This document shows, piece by piece, positions 21,886-30,877 of a stretch of 64,000 nt of DNA. How positions within the stretch are numbered: the stretch's first letter is position 1; the number at the start of each line of letters is the position of its first letter. Source of the stretch: an uncultured Caulobacterales bacterium (GTDB lineage Bacteria; Pseudomonadota; Alphaproteobacteria; Caulobacterales; Maricaulaceae); the NCBI GenBank assembly GCA_947503715.1, contig CANNER010000001.1, positions 558,001 through 622,000 on the forward strand, read 5' to 3'. The position numbers and the translations under genes are program-made. The notes under the pieces are model-generated. The model did not search any database. It was given only the letters and a program-made list of their open reading frames with translations, and had not been told where the DNA came from.

Positions 21886-22677
21886 CTAATCATCATTCGA
21901 GACGACCGAGAGTTTCGGCGCGGATTTATTATTGGCTTCTTTCAGGATGCCGAGGCGTGTGGCGACTTCGGTATAGGCTTCAGTCACTTCGCCGAGGTCG
22001 CGGCGGAAGCGGTCTTTGTCGAGTTTTCTATCCGTCTCGCGGTCCCACAGGCGGCAACTATCCGGGCTGATTTCATCGGCAAGGATCACCTGATGCGCGG
22101 TGACGCCATTGTCCATTTGAACGTCCAAGCGGCCAAATTCGATTTTGAAGTCTATAAGCTTAATCCCGATCCCGCCAAACATACCTTGAAGGTAATCATT
22201 GATACGAAGTGTCATGGCGATCATCTCGTCCAATTCACCGGGTGTGGCCCAACCGAATGTGTGGATGTGATCCTCCGAAATCAACGGGTCGCCAAGGTCA
22301 TCACGCTTCAGGCAGAATTCAACAACAGAGCGGGGGAGTTTTGTACCTTCTTCCATGCCAAGCCGTTTAGCCATCGTTCCAGCTGCAACATTGCGGCAAA
22401 TAACTTCCAGCGGGATGATTTCCACCTTCTTGATCAACTGCTCGCGCATATTCAGGCGTTTGATGAAATGGGTGGGGATACCAATTTCCGCGAGGCGCAT
22501 CATGACGAATTCGCTGATGCGGTTGTTCAACACGCCTTTGCCGTCAAGAACAGCCTTTTTCTGCGCGTTAAAAGCTGTCGCATCATCCTTGAAATATTGG
22601 ACGAGTGTACCCGGTTCAGGTCCTTCATAGAGGATCTTGGCCTTGCCTTCGTAAATCTGCTTGCGGCGGCTCATCAT
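21886..22677 (-). CDS. purC: Phosphoribosylaminoimidazole-succinocarboxamide synthase PurC
   Basis: 263 residues from the ATG at 22677 (or 22674), preceded by GGAG; the frame extending to 22770 adds a basic leader unlike the family. The enzyme joins CAIR and aspartate (SAICAR synthase). Signature segments are [13 protein letters not shown] near the N-terminus, [19 protein letters not shown]-like text ([16 protein letters not shown]), and [10 protein letters not shown]. It leads the purCSQL-bolA-grxD run, divergent from the ATPase zeta gene. Confidence 0.96.
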   Translation of the reverse strand: MMSRRKQIYEGKAKILYEGPEPGTLVQYFKDDATAFNAQKKAVLDGKGVLNNRISEFVMMRLAEIGIPTHFIKRLNMREQLIKKVEIIPLEVICRNVAAGTMAKRLGMEEGTKLPRSVVEFCLKRDDLGDPLISEDHIHTFGWATPGELDEMIAMTLRINDYLQGMFGGIGIKLIDFKIEFGRLDVQMDNGVTAHQVILADEISPDSCRLWDRETDRKLDKDRFRRDLGEVTEAYTEVATRLGILKEANNKSAPKLSVVSNDD

Positions 22678-22855
22678 TTGACTCCGACTGCGACACCGAG
22701 TCGTGACCCCGCGCCAGTTATGCTTCCCCTTAACCTTTGCTTGACGTGGCGACAATGCACGCAAGCGCACTATTTGGGGATTTAACAGCTTGAAGAGGGC
22801 CGTCGTCGACCATAGATGAGAGGTAACAGATACGCCTGCCTATAAGGACATGAAC

Positions 22856-23176
22856 ATGAGCACTTTTGATGAACGCAGCAATGCACAGGAAACCAAATTC
22901 GTTCTCGACGCCGGGAAAGAATTCAAGGCCGAAGCCAAACGCAACAAAGCCCTCGGTCACTGGGCGGCCGGCCTGATGGGAAAATCCGATGCGGAAGCCG
23001 ATAAATACGCGCTGGAAGTCATCATGGCTGATATGGAAGAGGCCGGAGATGACGATGTCTTCCGCAAGCTGCGCAAGGATCTAACAGCGGCAAATTGCGA
23101 TATGTCTGATAAAGCTATTCGGGATCGTATGGCGATGGAGTTGAAAGCCGCACGTGAAGAGGTGTATGGCGTTTAA
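22856..23176 (+). CDS. F1-ATPase inhibitor zeta subunit (DUF1476)
   Basis: 106 residues from the second ATG (22856), which has AAGGAC at good spacing; the frame also opens at 22850. The text FDERSNAQETKFVLD, RNKALGHWAAGLMG and the acidic helix after it are characteristic of DUF1476. In Paracoccus denitrificans this family is the zeta subunit, which blocks ATP hydrolysis by F1. The family is nearly confined to alphaproteobacteria, so it also helps place the organism. It is divergent from purC, monocistronic, and followed by a perfect terminator. Confidence 0.9.
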   Translation: MSTFDERSNAQETKFVLDAGKEFKAEAKRNKALGHWAAGLMGKSDAEADKYALEVIMADMEEAGDDDVFRKLRKDLTAANCDMSDKAIRDRMAMELKAAREEVYGV

Positions 23177-23231
23177 GCATGCAAGGCTTCGGAGATTAAA
23201 GAATTATATCAAGATAGGGTAATAGCTCTAG

Positions 23232-23256
23232 ACTGGCGCAAAATTGCGCCAGTTTT
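23232..23256 (+). terminator. Terminator after the zeta-subunit gene
   Basis: ACTGGCGC (23232-23239) pairs perfectly with GCGCCAGT (23246-23253); the AAAATT between can partly pair. TTTT follows. It insulates the + strand gene from the convergent secreted-protein gene. Confidence 0.85.
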
Positions 23257-23276
23257 AATCACAGAGTTCCGGTCCT

Positions 23277-24731
23277 TTACTGGAGTTCCGGACGTGCTCT
23301 ACACGTTGTCGTACTGCGTTTCGTTCCTTTCCCTTTACCCTCTTGAATATCAGCGGGAAAATCGCCCAAATCTCCACCAAGCGAAATGACGTCTTGCATT
23401 CCATCAGAGACGGCCAAATTGTAGCTTATACCCGTTTCTTTCACGTCGGCTGTTCCGGCATTTCCCCTGACAACCCAGCGCGCGCAGCTCTCGACAAAAT
23501 CCAGTTTAAGGTCTGCGGGATCGGCATCTGAGCCCCCATCTTGCGGAGAAATGGCAACGATGAGCTGCGCCACCTCGTCACTTTCTGACTGAAAAACATT
23601 CGCATTGAGTGTGAAGTCTTCGCCGGTCCCGTTTGGCGTCAAGTCGAGCGCGAGTTCAATAGTTTCAACATTGGAAAATGTTGTCACACCGCCATTCGAA
23701 AGTAGGTCTCCGGACTGATCTTCATCCAGATTTACGCCTGCGCGTATCAGCTTTTCGATAAAGCCTACTTCCTCGCCGGATGTGTTTAAAAGCGTAGCCT
23801 CCACATGATATTCCATACCCGCAACACTTTCAGGATCAGCGAAGGTGACAAGCGATTTGAATGTGCGGCCCAGAAATTTTGGTGTTTCTGCACTTAGGAC
23901 AACGAGCGGCATTGCGTTGGCCCGATCCGTAACTACCCCGTTAAGCGTTAATTTGGCATCGGGGTCTGTTGTGCTTGCATTTGCAACGAGTCTGATATCC
24001 CCACGATTGGTCTCTGCGAAGCGAAGACGTCCGATTTGCAGCGTAGGTTCCTTTCCACCAAATTGCGTATTCGAGGAGGAAGTCGTTTGCGTTCCGGCCA
24101 GAGGCCCCTGAATGGAATTTGTCTTGAGGCCAATCAGCCGCAATATCGAACCGTCAGCAAGCTCGAAGCCGGATGTTTCGTCACCACCTGATTCAGCAGT
24201 TCTTTCAGAGTACTCAGACTCCAGATCGAGTGTGTCCGGCGCGGGACCTTCAAACGGTTCTTCGAATATAAGACCTTCAATGCAAGTGTTTAGATCGTTC
24301 TGTGCTCCGTCATTGGCTTTGAACCTCAGCAATACATCACCATCATTTTGCATGAAGGCTCTCGCGCGAATATCTGTTTCACCTATTTTGACAGCTTCCC
24401 CGCTTTCCCCCGATTGACGAATATTGACCTGAGTTCTTCCACAGGGTGACTTGAAACTTAGCCGATCAGCACCATTCATACTTTCGGCAGGGAGAAGTAT
24501 TGTAAGTCGTGTCGCAGACGGTTCGGAGATTGTTGATGCAATCGTTTGATCCTCTCCAGTAGGGGATTTTATGGCGAAGATTAATTCTATATTTGTATAG
24601 CCAATCTTCACTTCCTGCGCATTTGCACTCGGTATCCAGCCGGATTTGAATGTGTCTATAGATAGGCTCGTCGGCGCATTAAGCATAGCTGCCGAAGCTA
24701 AAAGTCCTGAGAGAATAGATAAATGTTTCAT
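23277..24731 (-). CDS. Secreted protein of unknown function, 484 residues
   Basis: The N-terminus is basic then hydrophobic (MKHLSILSGLLASAAML). A signal-peptidase site is plausible after ANA at about residue 38, giving a long signal region. The mature part is acidic, rich in D, E, S, T and G, with no membrane helix. It is probably beta-rich, judging from alternating strands such as DIRLVANAST and MEYHVEATLLN. Cysteines are few (near residues 95, 148, 413 and 475). The C-terminus is basic (GKGKGTKRST). I do not recognise the family. It lies in the same direction downstream of the two thioredoxin-like genes; 111 bases separate it from them. Confidence 0.72.
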   Translation of the reverse strand: MKHLSILSGLLASAAMLNAPTSLSIDTFKSGWIPSANAQEVKIGYTNIELIFAIKSPTGEDQTIASTISEPSATRLTILLPAESMNGADRLSFKSPCGRTQVNIRQSGESGEAVKIGETDIRARAFMQNDGDVLLRFKANDGAQNDLNTCIEGLIFEEPFEGPAPDTLDLESEYSERTAESGGDETSGFELADGSILRLIGLKTNSIQGPLAGTQTTSSSNTQFGGKEPTLQIGRLRFAETNRGDIRLVANASTTDPDAKLTLNGVVTDRANAMPLVVLSAETPKFLGRTFKSLVTFADPESVAGMEYHVEATLLNTSGEEVGFIEKLIRAGVNLDEDQSGDLLSNGGVTTFSNVETIELALDLTPNGTGEDFTLNANVFQSESDEVAQLIVAISPQDGGSDADPADLKLDFVESCARWVVRGNAGTADVKETGISYNLAVSDGMQDVISLGGDLGDFPADIQEGKGKGTKRSTTTCRARPELQ

Positions 24732-24842
24732 GATCGCCCTTTTTAAAACAAGGCGACATTCATATTAAAAATCTTGCGCCGCCACTCACTTTTTTAAAAA
24801 TGACATCCAGTCTGTAAAGGCAAAATTCACACCATAAATATG

Positions 24843-25307
24843 TTATATCGGATTATTCGGTTCCGGACAGGTCAGATCAAAGGTTTGCGCATTCTGCTGT
24901 GCTGCACCTTGTAAATTACGGATGTGCATCGCCATCGACTCGGCGTCATAATTCATGTTCACGCAACCGAGCGTTTGCTTTGTATCGCCGTCAATAATGG
25001 CCGCAAATCCCGTCACACCCAGCCACATATTATATTGCTGGACAATCCCGCGATCAAAAACGGCATTGGCATTATAGTCGCCCGACCCACCGGAAATATC
25101 GATGCGTAAATATTCGATACGGGGATCGCGCAGGCGGTTGAGGGCTTCATCCAGAAGCGGATTGACGACCTTGCACGGCGCACACCAATCGGCGTGGAAC
25201 ATCACCACATAGACGTCGGGCGTTTGCACCGGATAAGCTTGGCTATTGCCACCTAAACCAAGCGCAAGAAACGCGGCGGGTAGAACGGTTTTCAGAAGAT
25301 GTTTCAT
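24843..25307 (-). CDS. Periplasmic thioredoxin-fold protein with WCAPC active site
   Basis: 154 residues. A signal peptide of about 24 residues ends at SQA. The thioredoxin strand-turn-helix carries ADWCAPCK, with active cysteines C42 and C45. Beyond the usual fold there are two more cysteines, C115 in GCVN and C147 in LTCPEP. The following gene upstream (25445-25930) is a clear paralogue that keeps these two but has lost the CxxC. A role in periplasmic thiol exchange is likely, but no partner is evident. It is not DsbA, DsbE or a known named family that I can assign. Confidence 0.82.
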   Translation of the reverse strand: MKHLLKTVLPAAFLALGLGGNSQAYPVQTPDVYVVMFHADWCAPCKVVNPLLDEALNRLRDPRIEYLRIDISGGSGDYNANAVFDRGIVQQYNMWLGVTGFAAIIDGDTKQTLGCVNMNYDAESMAMHIRNLQGAAQQNAQTFDLTCPEPNNPI

Positions 25308-25390
25308 GCGGGTGCTCTAACATGTGGCTATGAATATGACCTGAAAATTTCACTCACGATTGGGTGAGGGGATAAGGCTGTCAAACATAA

Positions 25391-25420
25391 GAAAAGCCCG
25401 AAACCATAGGTTCCGGGCCT
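25391..25420 (-). terminator. Terminator of the CxxC-less thioredoxin-like gene
   Basis: On the minus strand GCCCGGAACC and GGTTTCGGGC form a ten-position stem with one mismatch around TAT, followed by TTTTC. It lies 25 bases after the stop of the 25445-25930 gene, so the two paralogues are separate transcription units. Confidence 0.85.
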
Positions 25421-25444
25421 CTCCCTAGACATCGTTATCGAAAC

Positions 25445-25930
25445 TTACTTTCCGAAAGGATCGACATTATGCGGTGCGGGGCACTGCGTTGTTTTTGTCG
25501 AGATCGACGCACGGCTCATGTATGCAGAACCTGTAGATGTTGCGGCCATCTGACGGATTTTTTCAGCCATTTCATTGGCGGAGAATGTCGAGTTGACACA
25601 ACCGATGACACGCTTTGACTCGGCGTCAACAACAGCGGCGAAACCGGGCAGGCCGACCCACTGGTTAAAGACTGGAACGATGTCGCGGTCAAAAGCGTCA
25701 TGTGCGCCTTTTTCCCATTTTGCTGCATTGGATGTGTCGATGACGACTTCCTCTGCATTGACGCCGGACATGGAAAGCGCAGCGGCGAGCTGTCCGTCCA
25801 GACGGGCAGAGTTGTTATCCTGTGCATTACGGAAATTGACGACGTAAACGTCAGGGTTAGCCGCGAAAGCTGGTGCGGCGAAAGCTGTTGTGACCACGGC
25901 TGCGGCCAAGACTGTAGTGAGAAGTTTCAT
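25445..25930 (-). CDS. Periplasmic thioredoxin-fold paralogue lacking the CxxC
   Basis: 161 residues from the ATG at 25930, chosen for its AAAGGA site and clean signal peptide (cleavage after AFA, about residue 23); the frame to 26008 is an upstream extension. It aligns along its length with the 24843-25307 protein: PDVYVV.F, FDR.IV...N.W.G..GFAA..D, GCVN, then C-P near the end. Where the sister has WCAPC, this one has FRNAQDNNSARLD, with no cysteine. C111 (GCVN) and C150 (TQCPAP) remain and could form a disulfide. It has good translation signals and a strong terminator. A binding or structural role rather than oxidoreductase work is inferred. Confidence 0.8.
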   Translation of the reverse strand: MKLLTTVLAAAVVTTAFAAPAFAANPDVYVVNFRNAQDNNSARLDGQLAAALSMSGVNAEEVVIDTSNAAKWEKGAHDAFDRDIVPVFNQWVGLPGFAAVVDAESKRVIGCVNSTFSANEMAEKIRQMAATSTGSAYMSRASISTKTTQCPAPHNVDPFGK

Positions 25931-26250
25931 GATCTGATCCTTTGTCTCAGGTTGTTTGTTTCTAGGGTTCGCGTTTATTTTTGTTATGGGCCGATGTGTA
26001 ACGACCATTGGTAAACGTTCCCCAAATTCCGCGTTAAGAGACGGTTTAGGATGGTTGCTGAAACTGTTAAGATGAGTGTTAGGGTGCTGAAATATAAGCT
26101 GAATATTTTTTTCAGTCGAAATCAGATATGGTTACCCTGCGGTTAAAGTGCGCAGGCTGCCATGAGGCTTCAGCAAATTTTAAGGTCATAATGACCGGAC
26201 TCTGACGAATTGGTCAGAGTGTTTAACCAAAGGTAAGCAGAAATCGCGTT
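25931..26250. other. Gene-free stretch with three inverted repeats
   Basis: 320 bases between the purB stop and the thioredoxin-like start, both minus strand. It contains CCTGCG/CGCAGG (26136-26141 and 26151-26156), GGTCA/TGACC (26184-26188 and 26192-26196) and a perfect eight-base repeat ACTCTGAC/GTCAGAGT (26199-26206 and 26213-26220). The last two lie just beyond purB and may act together as its terminator, although no clear T run follows. Near 26034-26048, TTAA-N7-TTTA is one base off a CtrA box and sits upstream of the 25930 start. No coding region is convincing. Confidence 0.5.
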
Positions 26251-27579
26251 CTATTCGCCGAAAACACGACTGAAAATCGTGTCGACATGTTTGAGGTGGT
26301 ACGCATCATCAAACATATCGCGGATTTGATCCTCTGAAAGGAGGGCCGTCACCTCTTCATCCTGCAGGAGGAGATTGAGGAACGCCCCGTCACCCGCATC
26401 ACCGGAAGTCCTGAACATCTCCCACACCTTCATGGCATTACGTTGGACGAGACGGTAGGCGCTCTCGCGTTGTTCTCCGGCCTGTGTCAGCGCGAGGAGA
26501 AAGCGTTGCGAATTGTGTAGCCCACCGAGGCGGTCCATATTCTTGCGCATTTGATCCGGATAGACGACGAGATTTTCGATCACGCCCGCCAAACGGTGCA
26601 GGGCGAAGTCGAGATGAACGGTCGAGTCCGGCCCGATCCCGCGCTCGACAGAACTGTGCGAAATATCGCGTTCATGCCAAAGCGCGACATTTTCCATCGC
26701 CGGCATGACCGCCATACGGACGAGGCGCGCAAGACCCGTCAGATTTTCCGTCAGAACGGGATTGCGCTTATGCGGCATGGCAGAGGAACCTTTTTGGCCC
26801 TTGGAGAAGAACTCTTCGGCTTCTAAGACTTCGGTCCGTTGCAAGTGACGAATTTCAACTGCGATGTTCTCAATAGAAGAGGCGATAACGCCCAGCGTCG
26901 CGAAATAGGCCGCGTGACGGTCGCGCGGGATGACCTGGCTGGAGACAGGTTCAATCGCGAGGCCCATTTCCTTTGCAACATGCTCTTCGACGGCCGGATC
27001 GATATTCGCGAAAGTGCCGATCGCGCCGGAAATGGCGCAAACCGCGATTTCCTTCCGCGCTTGGACGAGGCGTTCACGGCCTCGCGCAAATTCTGCATGA
27101 AAACGTGCGAGCTTGACGCCAAATGTCGTCGGCTCGGCATGGATGCCGTGACTGCGGCCAATCGTGATCGTCTCTTTATGTTCCTTGGCCCGCTTTTCCA
27201 GCGCGGCCAGAACGCGATCTATCCCGATGAGGAGCAGGTCTGTCGCGCGGGCCATCTGCACGGACAGCGTCGTGTCGAGAATATCGGATGAGGTGAAACC
27301 CTGATGCACGAACCGCGCATCCTCTCCGATGAAACTGGCGAGATGGGTCAGGAATGCGATGACGTCATGTTTGACCTCACGCTCGATCTCGTCGATTTTG
27401 GCGACATCGAATTTGGCCGACCCGCCGCGCTTCCAGATGTTTTCTGCAGCTTCCTTTGGGATTACGCCCAATTCGGCCAACGCGTCGCAGCCATGCGCTT
27501 CGATTTCGAACCAAATCCGGTATTTCGTGGCCGCCGACCAGATGGCCGTCATTTCGGGGCGGGCGTAACGTTCGATCAT
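26251..27579 (-). CDS. purB: Adenylosuccinate lyase PurB
   Basis: 442 residues from the ATG at 27579; a GTG at 27603 adds eight residues. The enzyme acts twice in purine synthesis: it cleaves SAICAR to AICAR and adenylosuccinate to AMP. The fumarase-superfamily signature GSSAMPHKRNPVLTEN is clear. Other matches are RYARPEMTAIWS at the start, EREVKHDVIAFL, and FVHQGFTSSDILDT with the TS catalytic pair region. It is separate from the purCSQL operon. Confidence 0.97.
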   Translation of the reverse strand: MIERYARPEMTAIWSAATKYRIWFEIEAHGCDALAELGVIPKEAAENIWKRGGSAKFDVAKIDEIEREVKHDVIAFLTHLASFIGEDARFVHQGFTSSDILDTTLSVQMARATDLLLIGIDRVLAALEKRAKEHKETITIGRSHGIHAEPTTFGVKLARFHAEFARGRERLVQARKEIAVCAISGAIGTFANIDPAVEEHVAKEMGLAIEPVSSQVIPRDRHAAYFATLGVIASSIENIAVEIRHLQRTEVLEAEEFFSKGQKGSSAMPHKRNPVLTENLTGLARLVRMAVMPAMENVALWHERDISHSSVERGIGPDSTVHLDFALHRLAGVIENLVVYPDQMRKNMDRLGGLHNSQRFLLALTQAGEQRESAYRLVQRNAMKVWEMFRTSGDAGDGAFLNLLLQDEEVTALLSEDQIRDMFDDAYHLKHVDTIFSRVFGE

Positions 27580-27657
27580 GCCAAAAAACTTTCTGAGACT
27601 CACCTATATATATGCGCCGCCTTGGACATCAGGCGGCGGGTCAGGTCAAGGTGTCGA

Positions 27658-29154
27658 CTAGCTTTCGTTGCGGGCTTCTGAGGCCGCCCAGTCCTTTGGC
27701 AAGGTCACGCGGACCAGCATGTAGAAGATGAAAGCCAAGATATAGGCGCCGAATGTAACATACATGGCAAGGCGTGTAGCCTCCAACTCCACATTGCCCG
27801 CACCCAGAAAGACATCGATCATCGCGCCCGCAAATGTCGGTCCGCCGCCCAGTGCGATCATGTTCAGCACAAAGAAAAAGAGCGCCGTCGACATTGCGCG
27901 GAGTTTGATCGGCGCGAGGGTCTGCGCAATCGCAAAGCTCGGTCCCAGATAGACGCCGAGGCAGAGTTGCAGCGCTGCGCCTATGACGAGATGCATGACG
28001 ACGGTTGGCGCCCAAAAGGTTGCGATTGCGAGCGGAAAGGCCAACAGGATCGAAATCGCGGGAATGGTGCCATAGGCGCGGATATCCGTCTTGGACCGCC
28101 AATCGACGAGCTTTGCCCCGAAATAGGTCCCTGCCACGTAGAAGGTCCCGTTAATTATCCCGATCCAGATAATGATCGTTCGGAAATTGAACTCCGGATC
28201 GAGGAGGCGAAGATATTTCGTCTGAAAGCCGGAGACGGCGTAACTGGCAAAACTCGCAAAGGCGATGCCCAGCGCCATCCACCACCAGCTCTTGATTTTC
28301 AATATCGTCATCACGCCTGGCTGGAGGCTGAGAACAAACATCATCAGGATGAAGAATGAGAACAAAGCAGCGAATATCGCAGGAACAATACCGAATGCAA
28401 AACCCAGCCAGAGCGTGGCGAAAAACCCGCCAAAAATCGCGAAACGCGGCATCAATAAGGCCTGATCCCATGAGGCTTTCAAGCCGATATAGCCGGATGG
28501 TAGCGTATTCGCCGACTCCATCGCGCCGCGCCGCGGCTCACGAATGACGAGCTTCACAATAAATGCCAGCACTACGCCCGTCACACCGAGAATGATAAAG
28601 ATGCGACGCCAGTTCACCTCATTCGGGTCGGCGCCGAGCAAACTAGCCGTCAGGAAATAGGCCGACATAATCCCAAGCGGAATGCCGAGCGAGTATATTC
28701 CAAGGGCTCCAGCGCGTTCTGTCTTCGAATAAAAATCTGAAATCATGGAGTGAGACGGTGGACTGCCACCGGCTTCACCAATCCCGACGCCAACACGGGC
28801 GAGGGCGATATGCATGAAGTTCTGTGCGAAACCCGTTAGCGCCGTGAACCCACTCCATGTTGCCAGTGCGAGAGAGAGCAGAGTCACACGGTTCATCCGG
28901 TCGGCGAGGAAGGCCAAAGGAATCCCCAGAATTGTGTAAAACGCTGCAAATGCCAATCCGATCAGCAGGCCAAGTTGTGTATTTGTGAGGTCCAGGTCCG
29001 CTTGAATGAACGGGGCAAGTATACCCACGATTTGGCGATCAATGAAGTTGAACCCGTAAACAAGGGTGAGCAGCAGGAGGACGAGAGTCCGATAACCTTT
29101 TTTCGGTTTAGCCGGTGTGTCCGGTACCGATGTCACAACAGATTCGTCGTTCAT
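27658..29154 (-). CDS. Major facilitator superfamily transporter (Spinster-like)
   Basis: 498 residues with about twelve transmembrane helices. The first half reads VYGFNFIDRQIVGILAPFIQ and later PPSHSMISDFYSKTERAGALG, a pattern common in the Spinster-like MFS group of sphingomonads and relatives. The loop motif LADRMNRVTLL corresponds to MFS motif A. The central loop between helices 6 and 7 is short. The substrate cannot be told from sequence. It stands between purB and radC on the same strand with gaps of about 75 bases each side. Confidence 0.85.
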   Translation of the reverse strand: MNDESVVTSVPDTPAKPKKGYRTLVLLLLTLVYGFNFIDRQIVGILAPFIQADLDLTNTQLGLLIGLAFAAFYTILGIPLAFLADRMNRVTLLSLALATWSGFTALTGFAQNFMHIALARVGVGIGEAGGSPPSHSMISDFYSKTERAGALGIYSLGIPLGIMSAYFLTASLLGADPNEVNWRRIFIILGVTGVVLAFIVKLVIREPRRGAMESANTLPSGYIGLKASWDQALLMPRFAIFGGFFATLWLGFAFGIVPAIFAALFSFFILMMFVLSLQPGVMTILKIKSWWWMALGIAFASFASYAVSGFQTKYLRLLDPEFNFRTIIIWIGIINGTFYVAGTYFGAKLVDWRSKTDIRAYGTIPAISILLAFPLAIATFWAPTVVMHLVIGAALQLCLGVYLGPSFAIAQTLAPIKLRAMSTALFFFVLNMIALGGGPTFAGAMIDVFLGAGNVELEATRLAMYVTFGAYILAFIFYMLVRVTLPKDWAASEARNES

Positions 29155-29227
29155 CTCATTCCCCTAATTTTTTGCTACAGGACAGGAAAGGGGTGAGGGG
29201 GTCAAGCCTTGCCAGGATTAAACTCGT

Positions 29228-29908
29228 TCACATTAACCCCAGCATTTTAAAACTCGCAATATCCTCACGCCCGATAATCAGATGATCGTGGACTGTAATC
29301 CCCACAGCTTTGGCCGTGTCGATGACGAGGTTTGTCATCTCAATGTCGGCGTGGCTGGGTGTGGGGTCGCCGCTCGGGTGGTTATGCGCGATGATGATGG
29401 CGGTGGCTTCCAGCGCCAGACCGCGTTTCACGATTTCACGTGGATAGACGGGGGCGCGGTCAACTGTACCTTGGCCGAGGACTTCATCTGCAATGAGACG
29501 GTTTTTACGGTCGAGGAAGAGGACACGAAATTGCTCAACGGATTCGAACTGCATCGCCGTGCGGCAGTAATCGAGCAGGGCAGGCCAACTTGACAAAATA
29601 GGGCGATTGAGCAGGCTTTTCCGCCCCATATGGATAGAAGCGGCATGAAGCAATTTGAGGTCCAGCGCAGTCTTCTCACCGATACCTTTGACGGAGGTCA
29701 GGCGGTGGAAATCCGCCGCGCAAACTTCGGATAAATTACCGAAGGTCCGGATGAGATCTTTCGCGATGGGTTTGACGTCACGACGCGGAATGGAATTGAA
29801 CAGGAAGAGTTCCAGCAACTCGTAGTCCTGCAAGGCCTCAGACCCGCCAGATTTAAACCGCGCCCGTAAGCGGTCGCGATGGTCAAGATAATGCGGCTTT
29901 TCCGTCAC
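29228..29908 (-). CDS. radC: RadC/JAB-domain protein
   Basis: 226 residues. An N-terminal helix-hairpin-helix-like region (YELLELFLF, SVKGIGEKTALDLK) is followed by the MPN/JAB metal motif HNHPSGDPTPSHADIEMT, with the E upstream in VLFLDRKNRL. Known as RadC, but a direct repair role has been doubted, and the biochemical role is open. The start is four bases from the map stop on the same strand, so the two are co-transcribed, a frequent pairing in alphaproteobacteria. Confidence 0.93.
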   Translation of the reverse strand: MTEKPHYLDHRDRLRARFKSGGSEALQDYELLELFLFNSIPRRDVKPIAKDLIRTFGNLSEVCAADFHRLTSVKGIGEKTALDLKLLHAASIHMGRKSLLNRPILSSWPALLDYCRTAMQFESVEQFRVLFLDRKNRLIADEVLGQGTVDRAPVYPREIVKRGLALEATAIIIAHNHPSGDPTPSHADIEMTNLVIDTAKAVGITVHDHLIIGREDIASFKMLGLM

Positions 29909-29911
29909 GTC

Positions 29912-30733
29912 TTAGGAATAAGGAGGGCGATGCAAGCCGGTAGGCGAAGTTGTGAAAATTTCGCAACCGTCTTTCGTGACGCCAATCGAATGTTCAAACT
30001 GCGCGGTCAGTTTCCGGTCGCGCGTCACAGCCGTCCATCCATCGGAAAGGATTTTTACATCCGGACGCCCCAGATTAATCATCGGCTCAATCGTGAAGAA
30101 CATGCCTTCGCGCAAGGTTTCGCCTTCGCCCTTGCGACCGTAATGTAGGATATTCGGGCTGTCATGGAACAGCTTGCCCAAGCCATGCCCGCAGAAATCG
30201 GTGACAACGGAACAACGTTCGCCTTCGGCAAATGTCTGGATGGCATGACCAATATCGCCCGTTGTCGCACCGGGTTTCACGGCCGCAATGCCGAGCATCA
30301 GCGAATCATAAGTAATGTTTATCAGGCGTTCCGCGCGGCGGTTTATCTCGCCCACGGCATACATACGCGACGTGTCTCCATGCCAGCCATCGACAATGAC
30401 GGTTACATCGATATTGATAATGTCGCCGTCTTTCAGGGCTTTGTCATTTGGAATACCGTGGCAAACCACGTGATTGATCGAGGTGCAGAGCGAATGCTGA
30501 TAGCCGCGATAGCCGAGTGTGGCGGGCAGGGCCCCATTATCCACGATAAATTCATAGGCCGCGCGGTCCAATTTTCCGGTGGTTACGCCCGGCTTTACCA
30601 GACCTGCCAGCATGTCGAGGCACTGCGCCGCCAGATGTCCAGCTCTGCGCATGCCCGCGAACCCATCGGCCCCGTGGAGTTTAATCGCCCCGTCACGGAG
30701 TTCGGGCGCGTCTGCTGCATCAATATAATTCAT
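29912..30733 (-). CDS. map: Methionine aminopeptidase type I
   Basis: 273 residues from the ATG at 30733; an ATG at 30742 and a GTG at 30763 are in frame and give a slightly longer N-terminus. The enzyme removes the initiator methionine from new proteins. The five metal ligands are seen in order: D of INIDVTVIVDGWHGDTSRM (two aspartates), H of CGHGLGKLFHD, E of FTIEPMIN, and E of AQFEHSIGV. The His before the first aspartate (CTSINHVVCHGIP) is also conserved. radC follows at four bases. Confidence 0.96.
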   Translation of the reverse strand: MNYIDAADAPELRDGAIKLHGADGFAGMRRAGHLAAQCLDMLAGLVKPGVTTGKLDRAAYEFIVDNGALPATLGYRGYQHSLCTSINHVVCHGIPNDKALKDGDIINIDVTVIVDGWHGDTSRMYAVGEINRRAERLINITYDSLMLGIAAVKPGATTGDIGHAIQTFAEGERCSVVTDFCGHGLGKLFHDSPNILHYGRKGEGETLREGMFFTIEPMINLGRPDVKILSDGWTAVTRDRKLTAQFEHSIGVTKDGCEIFTTSPTGLHRPPYS

Positions 30734-30877
30734 AACCCGCATATAGCGATGTCGCGGGGGCACGGCTAGGGGCGATGTGACGCCAAATTGGGACGTGTAA
30801 AATCCTGTTCCGCGCAGCGCGTTTCTCTGTATAGCGAAAGTTCAGGGTGTGTCCTGAATGCGAAAATTGGGCCTGAC

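Noticed and set aside
22093-22785. Plus-strand frame of 230 codons opposite purC
   Set aside because: Shadow of purC.
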